Below are positions 24,693 to 33,437 of a DNA stretch of 64,000 bases, in pieces. The notes under the pieces were generated by a model that saw only the letters and a program-made list of their open reading frames with translations, made no database searches and was not told where the DNA came from. Source of the stretch: Burkholderiales bacterium (GTDB lineage Bacteria; Pseudomonadota; Gammaproteobacteria; Burkholderiales; SG8-41); the NCBI GenBank assembly GCA_022841375.1, contig JALHRQ010000014.1:1-64000 (forward strand), written 5' to 3'. Position 1 is the stretch's first letter, and every line of letters starts with the position of its first letter. The position numbers were made by a program, and so were the translations under genes.

Positions 24693-25172
24693 ATGGGTAG
24701 AGGGCGCATCAAGGCAGAACCGGTGGATCCCGCCAAATCGATTGCGGCACGCATTCGTACTGCAATGGCAGCCTGCGGCATGAAATCAGTTGCTGAACTG
24801 GGCCGCCGAATCGGCCTGCCGCGCCAGACGGTGCATCGCTGGATCAACGGTGACACCAAGAACATGACCCATGAAAATCTCTACAAGGTTGCCGATGCGC
24901 TGCAGGTGCGCGCGCGCTGGCTGGCCGTCGGTGATACGGCACCCGCACAGATTGATCTTGCTGACGGCGATGTCGTCGGTTTGATCAAGACCTACGAAGC
25001 GATGCCTGCTCCGGCCCGCGAGCAATGGCTGGCCATCGGCCGCACCCTGCTGTCGATGCATACCGTAGGTAAAGGCACCGTTGTAGACCCTTATCCGAAT
25101 CTGGCACCGCCGCCGCGTTTTGAGGATGGCAGCGCCTCATCCCCGGACAATTCTTCCTCCCGTTCCAGTTAG
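24693..25172 (+). CDS. XRE-family transcriptional regulator
   Basis: The 159-residue protein has a lambda-repressor-type HTH at residues 15-70 (SIAARIRTAMAACGMKSVAE, LGRRIGLPRQTVHRWINGDT). A KVADALQVRARWLAVGD block follows, as in CI-like and phage-derived regulators, and a disordered serine/proline tail ends it. There is no peptidase domain. ATG 24693 is chosen for its GGAG ribosome site; an in-frame ATG at 24639 would lie upstream of the palindromic operator candidate. The target genes are unknown. It could control the UGSC unit that ends 185 bp upstream or only itself. Confidence 0.8.
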   Translation: MGRGRIKAEPVDPAKSIAARIRTAMAACGMKSVAELGRRIGLPRQTVHRWINGDTKNMTHENLYKVADALQVRARWLAVGDTAPAQIDLADGDVVGLIKTYEAMPAPAREQWLAIGRTLLSMHTVGKGTVVDPYPNLAPPPRFEDGSASSPDNSSSRSS

Positions 25173-25267
25173 GCTGATTCCGCTGCGGCGGATTACCGGT
25201 GGCACATGACCGCCCCGGCTTGGTAATCTCCGGTATTCCATTTATATAAAGCGCGGCCCGCGCGCAC

Positions 25268-26317
25268 GTGAATTCTCGTGCTTGGCAGCCTCGAACCGGA
25301 GTGACGACAAAATATTTCCGCTGGTTCCCGGCCTGGGCCGCCTTGCTGCTGATGGCTGCGTCGCATGTCATTGCTGCGTCGCCGCCGGCACGGGGTGAAT
25401 TGGACCCGGAGATCCGTGCTTTCGTGCAGGAGATGACGGATAAGCATGGTTTTGACCGTGCGGTGCTGGAAAAAGCCTTTCGCGAGACCCGGCATCTGGG
25501 GTCGATCATCCGGGCCATGGATGCGCCGGCCACTGCGCTGCCCTGGCATGAATTCCGTTTGCGCCACATTACCGATGCCCGCATCAAGGCCGGTCTGCAA
25601 TTCTGGACGGAGCACCAGGCGGTGCTCGAAAAGGCGGCAGCTGAATTTCGCGTGCCGCCCGAAATGATCGTGGCCACCATTGGCGTTGAGACCCTCTTCG
25701 GCCGGCTCACCGGTACTATCGGCGTGCTGGATGCACTGACGACCCTCGCCTTTGGTTATCCGCGACGGGCTGAATTTTTTCGCAACGAACTGGAACAATA
25801 CCTGCTGCTGGCGCGCGAAAACGGCATTGCGCTGAACAGCCTCAAGGGCTCTTTTGCCGGCGCCATCGGCGTTCCGCAGTTCATGCCCAGCAGCTATCGC
25901 AAATATGCGGTCGATTTTGACGGCGACGGGGTGCGTGACCTGCGCCGTGTCGCAGATGCCATTGGCAGTGTCGCCAATTATTACCGCCATTTCGGCTGGC
26001 GCGAGGGAGAACAGGTGATCGTGCCGGTGGATGTCGGCGACACGGTGCTGGATGCGATGCTGGCCGCCGGCATTGCGCCGCATCTGGCCGTCGCCGAATT
26101 CAGGAAGCGCGGCATTGTGCCGCTGGAACCCGCACCTGAAGAAATGCTCGCGACATTGTTTACAGTGAAATCCGAAGCGGGGCCGCGATACTGGCTCGGG
26201 CTGAACAATTTTTATGTGATTACGCGGTACAACCGCAGCATCAACTACGCAATGGCGGTGCATGAACTGGCGACCTCGCTGCGTCGCCAGCGATCAGCTT
26301 CCCGCGCCGGGCCCTGA
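25268..26317 (+). CDS. mltB: Membrane-bound lytic murein transglycosylase B
   Basis: The enzyme cleaves the glycan strand of peptidoglycan with 1,6-anhydro product formation. Family segments are FRVPPEMIVATIGVETLFG, with the catalytic glutamate in GVET, TLAFGYPRRAEFFRNEL, SFAGAIGVPQFMPSSYRKYAVDFDGDG and ADAIGSVANYYRHFGW. A signal segment (PAWAALLLMAASHVIAAS) is present but lacks a lipobox cysteine, so it may be soluble or anchored differently. The start is GTG 25268 or, eleven codons later, GTG 25301. It is convergent with fbpC. Confidence 0.9.
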   Translation: MNSRAWQPRTGVTTKYFRWFPAWAALLLMAASHVIAASPPARGELDPEIRAFVQEMTDKHGFDRAVLEKAFRETRHLGSIIRAMDAPATALPWHEFRLRHITDARIKAGLQFWTEHQAVLEKAAAEFRVPPEMIVATIGVETLFGRLTGTIGVLDALTTLAFGYPRRAEFFRNELEQYLLLARENGIALNSLKGSFAGAIGVPQFMPSSYRKYAVDFDGDGVRDLRRVADAIGSVANYYRHFGWREGEQVIVPVDVGDTVLDAMLAAGIAPHLAVAEFRKRGIVPLEPAPEEMLATLFTVKSEAGPRYWLGLNNFYVITRYNRSINYAMAVHELATSLRRQRSASRAGP

Positions 26318-26326
26318 CTGCAGCGG

Positions 26327-27397
26327 TCAGCCGCGAACCTGTTCTGCCGCGGGGTCGCGCGGATAGGCGACCAGATGATCGAGTTCGAGGCGGATGCCGA
26401 TTTTTTCACCAATGGCGTGGTTGTGATGGCTGGGTACCAGGGAAAAAACCTGCCCGCCGTGCGGCAACTGCAGCGTGTACAGAAATTCAGCGCCGCGGAA
26501 GGCCTTGTGCAGCACCATGGCTTGCATGGCGCTGGAATCATCGTGCAGCACATCATCCGGTCGCAGCAGCACGTCCACGGCCGTTCCGGCCGGCCATTGC
26601 GGTGCGACATCGGGAACGAACTCGCCGACTTCAAGCCGGATGCGGCCGTCGTCAAGCACATTGCCCGGCAGAAACAAACCCTGACCGATGAATTCCGCGG
26701 CATACCGTGTTCGCGGTTCGTGATAAAGCTGATACGGCGTATCCCATTGTTCAATGCGGCCGTTGCGCATGATGCCGATCATGTCGGCAATGTTGAAGGC
26801 TTCATTCTGGTCATGCGTGACCAGCACCGCGGTGGTTTTTTCGCGTTTCAGAATGTCGCGGACTTCCACGCTCAGCCGTTCACGCATTTCCACATCAAGA
26901 TTGGAGAAGGGTTCGTCGAGCAGCAGCAATTGCGGTCGCGGCGCCAGAGCCCGCGCCAGTGCGACGCGCTGCTGCTGGCCGCCCGAGAGTTCGTGCGCAT
27001 ATTTGTTGCCCAGCGCGCCGAGGCCGACCATCTCCAGCAATTCACTGACGCGAGCGGCACTTTCGGCTGCACTCGCATCACGCAGGCCGAAGGCGATGTT
27101 GCCGGCGACCGTGAGGTGGGGGAACAGGGCGTAGTCCTGGAATACCACGCCAATCCGCCGCCGCTCCGGCGCCACCGACACGCCGGGTGCGCTCATGACT
27201 TCGCCGTCGAGGGCAACGGTTCCACTCAGCACCGGCTCAAAGCCGGCAATGCAGCGCAGCACGGTGGTTTTGCCGCAGCCGCTGGCGCCGAGCAGACAGG
27301 CAATTGCTCCGGGTTCTACATGAAAGCTCACCCCCTGCAGTACGGGCGTGCTGGCATAGGCATGGGAAACGTCAGTGAAATCAAGACGGGCTGGCAT
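26327..27397 (-). CDS. fbpC: Iron(III) ABC transporter ATP-binding protein
   Basis: The ATPase has Walker A GASGCGKTT, signature LSGGQQQR, Walker B LLLLDEPFSNLD and the H-loop VLVTHDQNEAF. A C-terminal TOBE-like region (VDVLLRPDDVLHDD) of about 130 residues is typical of the FbpC group. It powers ferric ion import with the adjacent permease and binding protein. It is divergent from the permease gene; the 106-bp gap carries a Fur-box-like sequence. The length of 356 is normal. Confidence 0.92.
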   Translation of the reverse strand: MPARLDFTDVSHAYASTPVLQGVSFHVEPGAIACLLGASGCGKTTVLRCIAGFEPVLSGTVALDGEVMSAPGVSVAPERRRIGVVFQDYALFPHLTVAGNIAFGLRDASAAESAARVSELLEMVGLGALGNKYAHELSGGQQQRVALARALAPRPQLLLLDEPFSNLDVEMRERLSVEVRDILKREKTTAVLVTHDQNEAFNIADMIGIMRNGRIEQWDTPYQLYHEPRTRYAAEFIGQGLFLPGNVLDDGRIRLEVGEFVPDVAPQWPAGTAVDVLLRPDDVLHDDSSAMQAMVLHKAFRGAEFLYTLQLPHGGQVFSLVPSHHNHAIGEKIGIRLELDHLVAYPRDPAAEQVRG

Positions 27398-27421
27398 GCC
27401 GAAATTATACCGTTTTGCAGC

Positions 27422-27448
27422 TGATAATGATTCTTGTTAGAATGATTT
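27422..27448. promoter_or_regulatory. Fur box-like site between fbpC and fbpB
   Basis: TGATAATGATTCTTGTTAG, continuing into AATGATTT, resembles overlapping 7-1-7 Fur sites. It lies between the divergent transporter genes, where iron-loaded Fur could repress both. Confidence 0.65.
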
Positions 27449-27503
27449 CTCTTGTTTTTTCCGTAACTTACGTCTGCTGCGGCACTGCAGGTGCCGACTT
27501 CGA

Positions 27504-29198
27504 GTGACCACCGCCACCTTACCGCCAATGCTGGATGACGTACCCCTGGTGACTCATCGCCAACGGCCGCGCTTGCTGACCCTTTTTGCAGTGGGGTTGG
27601 CGGCGCTGCTCGCACTGCCGGTGCTGGTGGTGCTGTTCAATCTGACGGCGCCGGCCACCGAAACCTGGCATCACCTGGCTTCAACCGTATTGCCGGATTA
27701 CATCAGCAATTCACTGCTGCTGATGTGCGGTGTGGCGCTGGGCGTCATGGTGGGCGGTGTGACAACCGCATGGATTACCACGATGTGCCGCTTTCCCGGA
27801 CATCGCCTGTTCGAATGGGCTTTGCTGTTGCCGATGGCAGTGCCGGCTTATGTGATGGCTTATGCCTATACCGATCTGCTGCAGTTCGCCGGCCCGGTGC
27901 AAAGCCTGCTGCGCGAATTCACCGGATGGGGCGCGCAGGACTACTGGTTCCCCGATGTGCGCTCGCTGGGCGGCGCGATCATCATGTTGTCGCTGGTGCT
28001 TTATCCCTATGTGTATCTGCTGGCGCGCGCAGCGTTTCTCGAGCAGTCCGACAGCATGCTCGAAGTGGCGCGGGTTTCCGGCTATGGTCCGTGGGGCACC
28101 TTTCGCAAGGTGGCGTTGCCGCTGGCGCGTCCGGGCATCGTCGCCGGCACGGCCCTGGCCTTGATGGAGACGCTGGCCGATTACGGCACGGTGGCATATT
28201 TCGGCGTGCAGACCTTCACCACCGGCATTTTCCGCGCATGGTTTTCGCTCGGTGATCACATGGCTGCCGCGCAGTTGTCGGCGATCCTGCTGAGCTTCGT
28301 GTTTCTGGTGTTGCTGATTGAAAAGCTGAGCCGGCGCGGCGCGAGCTTTCACAGCGTTTCCCATCGCAAGCGGCTGCGCAATGTCTACCGGCTGCGTGGC
28401 TGGCGCGCCGGCGTGGCGGTCTCGTTCTGCGTGATGCCGCTGGTATTCGGTTTTCTGCTGCCGGCCGGCATCATGCTGTATATGGCGCTGACCTCGGGTG
28501 ATGCGCAGTTCGGTGCGCGCTACATCACGCTGACACGCAATACCGTGACGTTGGCCGCAGTCACCGCGATGCTCGCGGTGTTGCTGGCACTGGTAGTCGG
28601 TTATGCCGGCCGTACCTCAAAAACGCCGCTGGTGCGCTTGTCCAATCGCATTGCCGGCCTGGGTTACGCGGTACCCGGCGCGGTGATTGCCGTGGGCGTG
28701 TTGATTCCGGTGACTCGTCTGGATCATCTGCTGGCGGCCTGGATTGAAGCGGCGACGGGGGTTGCGCCGGGGCTGATCCTCACCGGCGGCATTGCTGCAC
28801 TGGTCTATGCCTATCTGGTGCGTTTTTTTGCGGTGTCGCTGCAGGCGGTGGACGCCGGGCTGGCCAAGATCACGCCATCGATGGATGACGCCGCGCGGTC
28901 GCTCGGTTACGGGCCTGGAGCGACGCTGGTACATGTCCATGCGCCGCTGCTGTGGCGCAGCGCATTGTCGGCGGGGCTGCTGGTGTTTGTCGATGTGATG
29001 AAGGAACTGCCGGCGACTTTTGTGATGCGGCCGTTCAATTTCGACACGCTGGCGGTGCAGGCCTACAACCTCGCTTCTGACGAGCGGCTGACCGAAGCGT
29101 CAACGGCAGCGCTCACCATTGTCGTGGTGGGACTGCTGCCGTTGATTGCCCTGTCGCGGATGATCCTGCGGCCCGCCCACGGGTCGCAGGGCGAATGA
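27504..29198 (+). CDS. fbpB: Iron(III) ABC transporter permease
   Basis: The 564-residue inner-membrane protein carries two permease halves, as in FbpB/SfuB. About 12 hydrophobic helices are present, with two EAA-type cytoplasmic loops: ARVSGYGPWGTFRKVALPLARPG, and ARSLGYGPGATLVHVHAPLL in the second half. The start is GTG 27504 or ATG 27528; neither has a strong ribosome site. It is oriented opposite to fbpC and converges on fbpA, so the three subunits are expressed from at least two promoters. Confidence 0.92.
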   Translation: MTTATLPPMLDDVPLVTHRQRPRLLTLFAVGLAALLALPVLVVLFNLTAPATETWHHLASTVLPDYISNSLLLMCGVALGVMVGGVTTAWITTMCRFPGHRLFEWALLLPMAVPAYVMAYAYTDLLQFAGPVQSLLREFTGWGAQDYWFPDVRSLGGAIIMLSLVLYPYVYLLARAAFLEQSDSMLEVARVSGYGPWGTFRKVALPLARPGIVAGTALALMETLADYGTVAYFGVQTFTTGIFRAWFSLGDHMAAAQLSAILLSFVFLVLLIEKLSRRGASFHSVSHRKRLRNVYRLRGWRAGVAVSFCVMPLVFGFLLPAGIMLYMALTSGDAQFGARYITLTRNTVTLAAVTAMLAVLLALVVGYAGRTSKTPLVRLSNRIAGLGYAVPGAVIAVGVLIPVTRLDHLLAAWIEAATGVAPGLILTGGIAALVYAYLVRFFAVSLQAVDAGLAKITPSMDDAARSLGYGPGATLVHVHAPLLWRSALSAGLLVFVDVMKELPATFVMRPFNFDTLAVQAYNLASDERLTEASTAALTIVVVGLLPLIALSRMILRPAHGSQGE

Positions 29199-29214
29199 CA
29201 CTTATTTGTAACGG

Positions 29215-30237
29215 CTATTTGTAGCCGACGCGGTCGAAAATCTTCTGCGCCAGCGGCTGATTTTTTCCCAGAGCGCTGACATTCAGGGTGTCCATCTTGA
29301 ATGTGCCCATTGAGGCCAGCGCCTTGTTGTTCAACGGTGCGCTTTTGACAACCGGCCACTCGTTGTTGCCCTCTGCGAAATAACCCTGCGCTGCATCGCT
29401 GGCGAGATATTCCAGATATTTCACTGCGGCGTCACGATTCCTGGCGTATTTGACGACGCCTGCGCCAGAAACATTCATGTGCGTGCCGAAACTTTTCTGG
29501 TTGGGCCAGACCAGTCCGATGGACTCAATGACCTTGCGGTCCTCGGCTTTGTCGGAAGCGAGCAGGCGCACATAGTAGTAGCTGTTGCTGATCGCCACGC
29601 CGCATTCACCCGCGGCAACGGCCTTGATCTGGTCAGTGTCGCCGCCTTTCGGCGCCCGCGCAAAATTCGCCACCACGCCCCTGGCCCATTGTTCAGCCTT
29701 GGCTTCGCCCCAGTGTTCGATCAATGCGCTCATCAGCGACAGGTTGTAAACATGGCTGCCTGAACGCGTGCACACCTTGCCCTTCAGTTTAGGATCGGCG
29801 AGGTCTTCGTAGTTCTGTACATCGGCAGACTTGAGCGCGGTCTTGTTGTAGACAATTACGCGAGCACGCGCGGAAAAGCCGAACCACTGGTTGTTGGGGG
29901 TGCGCATGTGGTCGGGCAGGCGTGACGCCAGCACTTTGGACTCAACGGACTGGAACAGGCCCATTTGTTCGGCGCGCCACAACCGCCCGGCATCCACGGT
30001 GACCAGCACGTCGGCGGGGCTGGAGGTGCCTTCGTTTTTCAGGCGCTCGATCAACGGATCTTCGCCGGCTTCGATGCGATTCAATTTGATGCCGGTGGTC
30101 TTGGTGAAATTGGCGTATAGCGCTTCATCGGTCTGGTAATGACGGGATGAGTAGAGGTTCAGCAGGTTTTCCTGGGCCAGCGCGGGCAAGCTGAGCGCGC
30201 TGACAACAGCGTAACTGATGATTCTGGCGTAACGCAT
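29215..30237 (-). CDS. fbpA: Iron(III) ABC transporter substrate-binding protein
   Basis: The periplasmic ferric-binding protein has a signal peptide (ISYAVVSALSLPALAQ) followed by NLLNLYSSRHYQTDEALYANF, the FbpA start. Later segments include GEDPLIERLKNEG, VTVDAGRLWRAEQMGL, NSYYYVRLLASD with the conserved tyrosine pair that binds iron, and GAGVVKYARNRDAAVKYLEYL. It has 340 residues, which is normal. A Fur-like site lies about 100 bp upstream. Its 3' end is 17 bp from the 3' end of fbpB. Confidence 0.92.
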   Translation of the reverse strand: MRYARIISYAVVSALSLPALAQENLLNLYSSRHYQTDEALYANFTKTTGIKLNRIEAGEDPLIERLKNEGTSSPADVLVTVDAGRLWRAEQMGLFQSVESKVLASRLPDHMRTPNNQWFGFSARARVIVYNKTALKSADVQNYEDLADPKLKGKVCTRSGSHVYNLSLMSALIEHWGEAKAEQWARGVVANFARAPKGGDTDQIKAVAAGECGVAISNSYYYVRLLASDKAEDRKVIESIGLVWPNQKSFGTHMNVSGAGVVKYARNRDAAVKYLEYLASDAAQGYFAEGNNEWPVVKSAPLNNKALASMGTFKMDTLNVSALGKNQPLAQKIFDRVGYK

Positions 30238-30335
30238 AAAAATCCTTTAATAAACAAATAGTTAATTGAATATTTATTGATGTCGGCAAACAACTGCGAA
30301 GAATATTAACAATAATAGTTCTCAATTGCAATACA

Positions 30336-30356
30336 AATGAGAATGATTGTTAATAA
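30336..30356 (-). promoter_or_regulatory. Fur box-like site upstream of fbpA
   Basis: The sequence AAATGAGAATGATTGTTAA resembles the 19-bp Fur consensus and lies in an AT-rich stretch 100 bp upstream of fbpA. A second weaker match (AATAATAGTTCTCAATT) starts near 30311. Confidence 0.55.
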
Positions 30357-30459
30357 AGCCTTGAGCGCATGGACAAGGCTATCGCCGACGCAGGGCCGGT
30401 GATTTGATCGGGAGCAAGTGCAGCGGGGATTGCCGGGCTATGCCGGGTGCTGCGGGTGG

Positions 30460-30951
30460 CTAGATGGCCAGACGACGGGCGCCGTTGTATCGCGTTTTCC
30501 AGTAACGGTCCGTCATATCGACGATTTCGACTTTGCCGCCGCGGCTGGGGGCATGCACGAAGCGCGATTCACCGAGGTAGATGCCGACATGGGAAAACGG
30601 CCGTCGCAGGGTGTTGAAAAACACCAGATCGCCGGGTTGCAGTTCCGAGCGGTCTACGCTTTCGCCAACCTGACTGATTTCTTTGGCAGTGCCGGTCAGC
30701 GATTGGCCGGTGATCTGGTTGAAGACGTAACGGATCAGGCCGCTGCAGTCGAAGCCGGTGTCCGGGGAGGTGCCGCCCCATTTGTAGGGCACGCCGATGA
30801 AGCTCAATGCGCGCAACACCACTTCCTGCGCCTGGCCGAGCATGCCGCTGTGCGCGGACACGGCCGGCGCGGTGGCTTCATTGCTGTCGTTTGCCATCGC
30901 GGACAAGGGCAGCAGGGCCAGCAGGATGATCGGGATCCAGGAGCGTCGCAT
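30460..30951 (-). CDS. NlpC/P60-family cell-wall peptidase
   Basis: The 163-residue secreted hydrolase is of the Spr/MepS type and cleaves peptide cross-links or stems in peptidoglycan. A signal peptide (SWIPIILLALLPLSAMA) is followed by the NlpC/P60 domain with catalytic cysteine in GFDCSGLIRYVF, histidine in FSHVGIYLG and a third polar site in RFVHAPSRGG. ATG 30951 is preferred because it starts at the signal peptide; a longer frame from 31080 would overlap the divergent gene. There is no lipobox cysteine. Confidence 0.88.
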   Translation of the reverse strand: MRRSWIPIILLALLPLSAMANDSNEATAPAVSAHSGMLGQAQEVVLRALSFIGVPYKWGGTSPDTGFDCSGLIRYVFNQITGQSLTGTAKEISQVGESVDRSELQPGDLVFFNTLRRPFSHVGIYLGESRFVHAPSRGGKVEIVDMTDRYWKTRYNGARRLAI

Positions 30952-31058
30952 GGCCGCAATGTAATCAACAAGCGCATGATTGTAAAGGGGAAATTTTTCA
31001 CGGACGGGACGCGGCTGCGCGGCGTACACTGTTTCGGACACCTCACCGTTATTTGCCC

Positions 31059-31949
31059 ATGGCCATTCACTACCGATCATTTTTGCCGGTACTCGCGGCC
31101 GCGCTGCTGAGCATCGTGCTGGCCGGCGTTGCGCTGGCGCAAACCACCGTCGAAGTCATCCCGCTCAAATACCGGCAGGCGGATCAGGTGATCCCGGTAC
31201 TCCAGCCCTTGCTTGGACGGGATGGCAGCATCAGCAATTTCCAGAACCAGCTGGTGATCCGCGCCACTCCCGCCGAACTGGCGCAGGTGAAAAGCGTGCT
31301 GGCCAGCCTCGACACGCCGCCGCGGCGTTTGCTGATTACCGTGCGTCAGGATGCCGATGTCACCGGCAACCGGCGCGAAGCCGAGGTTTCCGGCAGCATC
31401 GGCAATGACGGTGCGCGGGTCACGGTGCCGGGCAGCGGATCGCGCGAAGGCGGCAACGTGGTGCTGCGCGACGGCGACGACCGGCTGCGCGCGCGGGTGG
31501 TGGATTCCAGTCAGTCGGGCAGCGAACGCACCGCGCAGACGGTGCAGGTGCTGGAAGGCTACAGCGCGTTCATCCGCGCTGGCGAATCGCGGCCGGTGCG
31601 CAACCGCCAGGTGCTGCGCACGATGGTCAACGGCCAGTGGGTCGATCGTGTCGTTGAAACCACGGATTACCGTGATGCGACCACGGGTTTCAATGTGCGG
31701 CCGCGGCTGCAGGGTGACCGCGTCACGCTCGACATCGATCCGCAGCGCGAAACCTTCGACGAGCAGCGCCGCGGCGCGGTCAATGTGCAGCGCGTGGTGA
31801 CGACGGTGTCGGGCCGTCTCGGTGAATGGATGGACCTCGGCGGCATCAGCGAACAACGCAGTGATGACCGCAGCGGCATCCTCAACAGCCGCAGCACCCG
31901 ATCCAGCGATCAGCGCGGCGTGCAGGTCAAGGTCGAAGTGCTGCCTTAG
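31059..31949 (+). CDS. Secretin N-domain-like periplasmic protein
   Basis: The 296-residue protein has a signal peptide (FLPVLAAALLSIVLAGVALAQ), then TTVEVIPLKYRQADQVIPVLQPLL and NQLVIRATPAELAQVKSVLASLD. This is the N1/NolW-type fold of type II/III/IV secretins. The remainder (VQVLEGYSAFIRAGESRPV, FNVRPRLQGDRVTLDIDP) resembles the start of the secretin beta domain, but no complete gate region follows. No other secretion genes lie nearby. It may be a stand-alone outer-membrane-associated protein; its role is unknown. Confidence 0.75.
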   Translation: MAIHYRSFLPVLAAALLSIVLAGVALAQTTVEVIPLKYRQADQVIPVLQPLLGRDGSISNFQNQLVIRATPAELAQVKSVLASLDTPPRRLLITVRQDADVTGNRREAEVSGSIGNDGARVTVPGSGSREGGNVVLRDGDDRLRARVVDSSQSGSERTAQTVQVLEGYSAFIRAGESRPVRNRQVLRTMVNGQWVDRVVETTDYRDATTGFNVRPRLQGDRVTLDIDPQRETFDEQRRGAVNVQRVVTTVSGRLGEWMDLGGISEQRSDDRSGILNSRSTRSSDQRGVQVKVEVLP

Positions 31950-31958
31950 CCGGACGAA

Positions 31959-32576
31959 TCAGAACGAAGAGCCCGGCTGTTTCAGGAATTCCATTTCTTC
32001 CGGCGTCGAAACGCGACCGAGGATGCGGTTGCGGTGCGGAAAACGGCCAAAACGCGCAATCACCTCACGGTGGCGCACGGCGTAATCCACAAAACCCTTG
32101 AAGGTGTCGCGCGCGTTGTCCGGTGCATCGGCGGCCAACGCGTTAAACAGGGCGACGCTACGTTCCTGCATGGCCAGTGACTCCGCATGTTCCAGTGGCA
32201 GATAGCTGAATACGCGTTCAATCGGTCTTAATGGCTGGTCGGCACCGGTGGCGATGACATCCAGCGCCAATTGCAGCGCCCGCGCGTCAAAGGCAAAAGC
32301 CTGCGGCGTATCGCGGTAAATGTTGCGCGGGAACTGGTCGAACAATACGATCAGTGCCAGCCGTCCTTGCGGTGTCTCGGCCCAGTCGTCATGGCCGCCG
32401 GCGGCTGCGGTGCTGACCAGTGTTGAGAAACGCGCGCGCATGTCGGCATCAACGGCGGCATCCTTGCTCCACCACAGCCTGCGCTGGATCTCTGCGGTAG
32501 CAGCGTCGTCTGTGGCGGTGCCGAACCAGAAAGTGAGCACGGATGCGGCGATGGGTGAAAGTGCTGGGGCAGACAT
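31959..32576 (-). CDS. DUF924-family protein
   Basis: The product is a 205-residue soluble protein of the DUF924 family (TPR-like fold). Typical segments are VLTFWFG near the start, RRLWWSKDAAVDADMRARF, LALIVLFDQFPRNIYRDTP, LPLEHAESLAMQERSV and the GRFPHRNRILGR end block. ATG 32576 matches the family start. No biochemical role is established. It is divergent from the DUF502 gene. Confidence 0.85.
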   Translation of the reverse strand: MSAPALSPIAASVLTFWFGTATDDAATAEIQRRLWWSKDAAVDADMRARFSTLVSTAAAGGHDDWAETPQGRLALIVLFDQFPRNIYRDTPQAFAFDARALQLALDVIATGADQPLRPIERVFSYLPLEHAESLAMQERSVALFNALAADAPDNARDTFKGFVDYAVRHREVIARFGRFPHRNRILGRVSTPEEMEFLKQPGSSF

Positions 32577-32683
32577 ATAGTCAACTTTACAGGAAGCCGC
32601 AGCCCGCGCTGAGACCGCGGCTGTTTTGTCTTGACGCAATCGCGCCATCTGGTATGAATGGTCACTGCTGTAACCGGAGCGTG

Positions 32684-33379
32684 ATGCCCATGTTCATCAA
32701 ACGCAGTTTTGACTCGATTGTCGCCACCTGGCTGGCCGGGCTGGTGGTGTTTCTGCCGCTGGCGCTGACCTTCGCCGTATTGGGCTGGCTGATCGGCCTG
32801 CTTAATCAATATGCCGGGCCCGACAGCGAAGTCGGCCGCTTTTTTCTGGTGCTGGGTTATTCGGTGGCCGGGAATTCACCGATGCCGTACCTGGCGGGCA
32901 CGCTGGTGCTGATGGTCGCGATTTACCTGTTGGGTGTGGCGCTGCGCTTCGGTTTGCGCAAGCCGCTGGCGCAATTCCTGAATGTGACGTTGCGACGCAT
33001 CCCGCTGATCGGCAGCCTCTACGATTTCACCCAGCGTTTTGTCGGCCTGCTGGAGCAGAAGCAGGGCGACATCGGCGCGATGAGCGCGGTATGGTGTTTC
33101 TTCGGCGGCGACGGCGTCGCCGTGCTCGGGCTGGCGCCCAGTCACGACCCGATCGACATCGAAGGTCGCAGCTACTTTGCGGTGCTGGTGCCGACCGCAC
33201 CGGTGCCCATCGGCGGCGGCCTGCTTTATGTGCCGGTGGAGTGGGTCAAGCCGGCGAACATGGGTATCGACAAGCTGACGGAGATTTATGTGTCGATGGG
33301 GCTGACACCCCCTTCGGCAGCAGTCTCCGGAACAGCGCCGCCAGATGCTGCTGACAAGTCGGTTATTCCAAAAAAGTAA
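32684..33379 (+). CDS. DUF502-family membrane protein
   Basis: The 231-residue inner-membrane protein has two hydrophobic helices (ATWLAGLVVFLPLALTFAVL and PYLAGTLVLMVAIYLLGVAL). A conserved cytoplasmic part follows (RRIPLIGSLYDFTQRFVGLL and GGGLLYVPVEWV). This matches the DUF502 family widespread in proteobacteria. ATG 32684 has a CCGGAG ribosome site; ATG 32690 is an alternative. The molecular function is unknown. Confidence 0.85.
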   Translation: MPMFIKRSFDSIVATWLAGLVVFLPLALTFAVLGWLIGLLNQYAGPDSEVGRFFLVLGYSVAGNSPMPYLAGTLVLMVAIYLLGVALRFGLRKPLAQFLNVTLRRIPLIGSLYDFTQRFVGLLEQKQGDIGAMSAVWCFFGGDGVAVLGLAPSHDPIDIEGRSYFAVLVPTAPVPIGGGLLYVPVEWVKPANMGIDKLTEIYVSMGLTPPSAAVSGTAPPDAADKSVIPKK

Positions 33380-33437
33380 TGCCGCAAAAACGCAGTAGAA
33401 GCACCAGCAATTACTCTGTGCTACCGGCCTGAAGAAC

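Noticed and set aside
25193..26263. Long leftward open frame opposite mltB
   Set aside because: It covers the same bases as the clear MltB gene in antisense, has low-complexity histidine/arginine composition and no family match.
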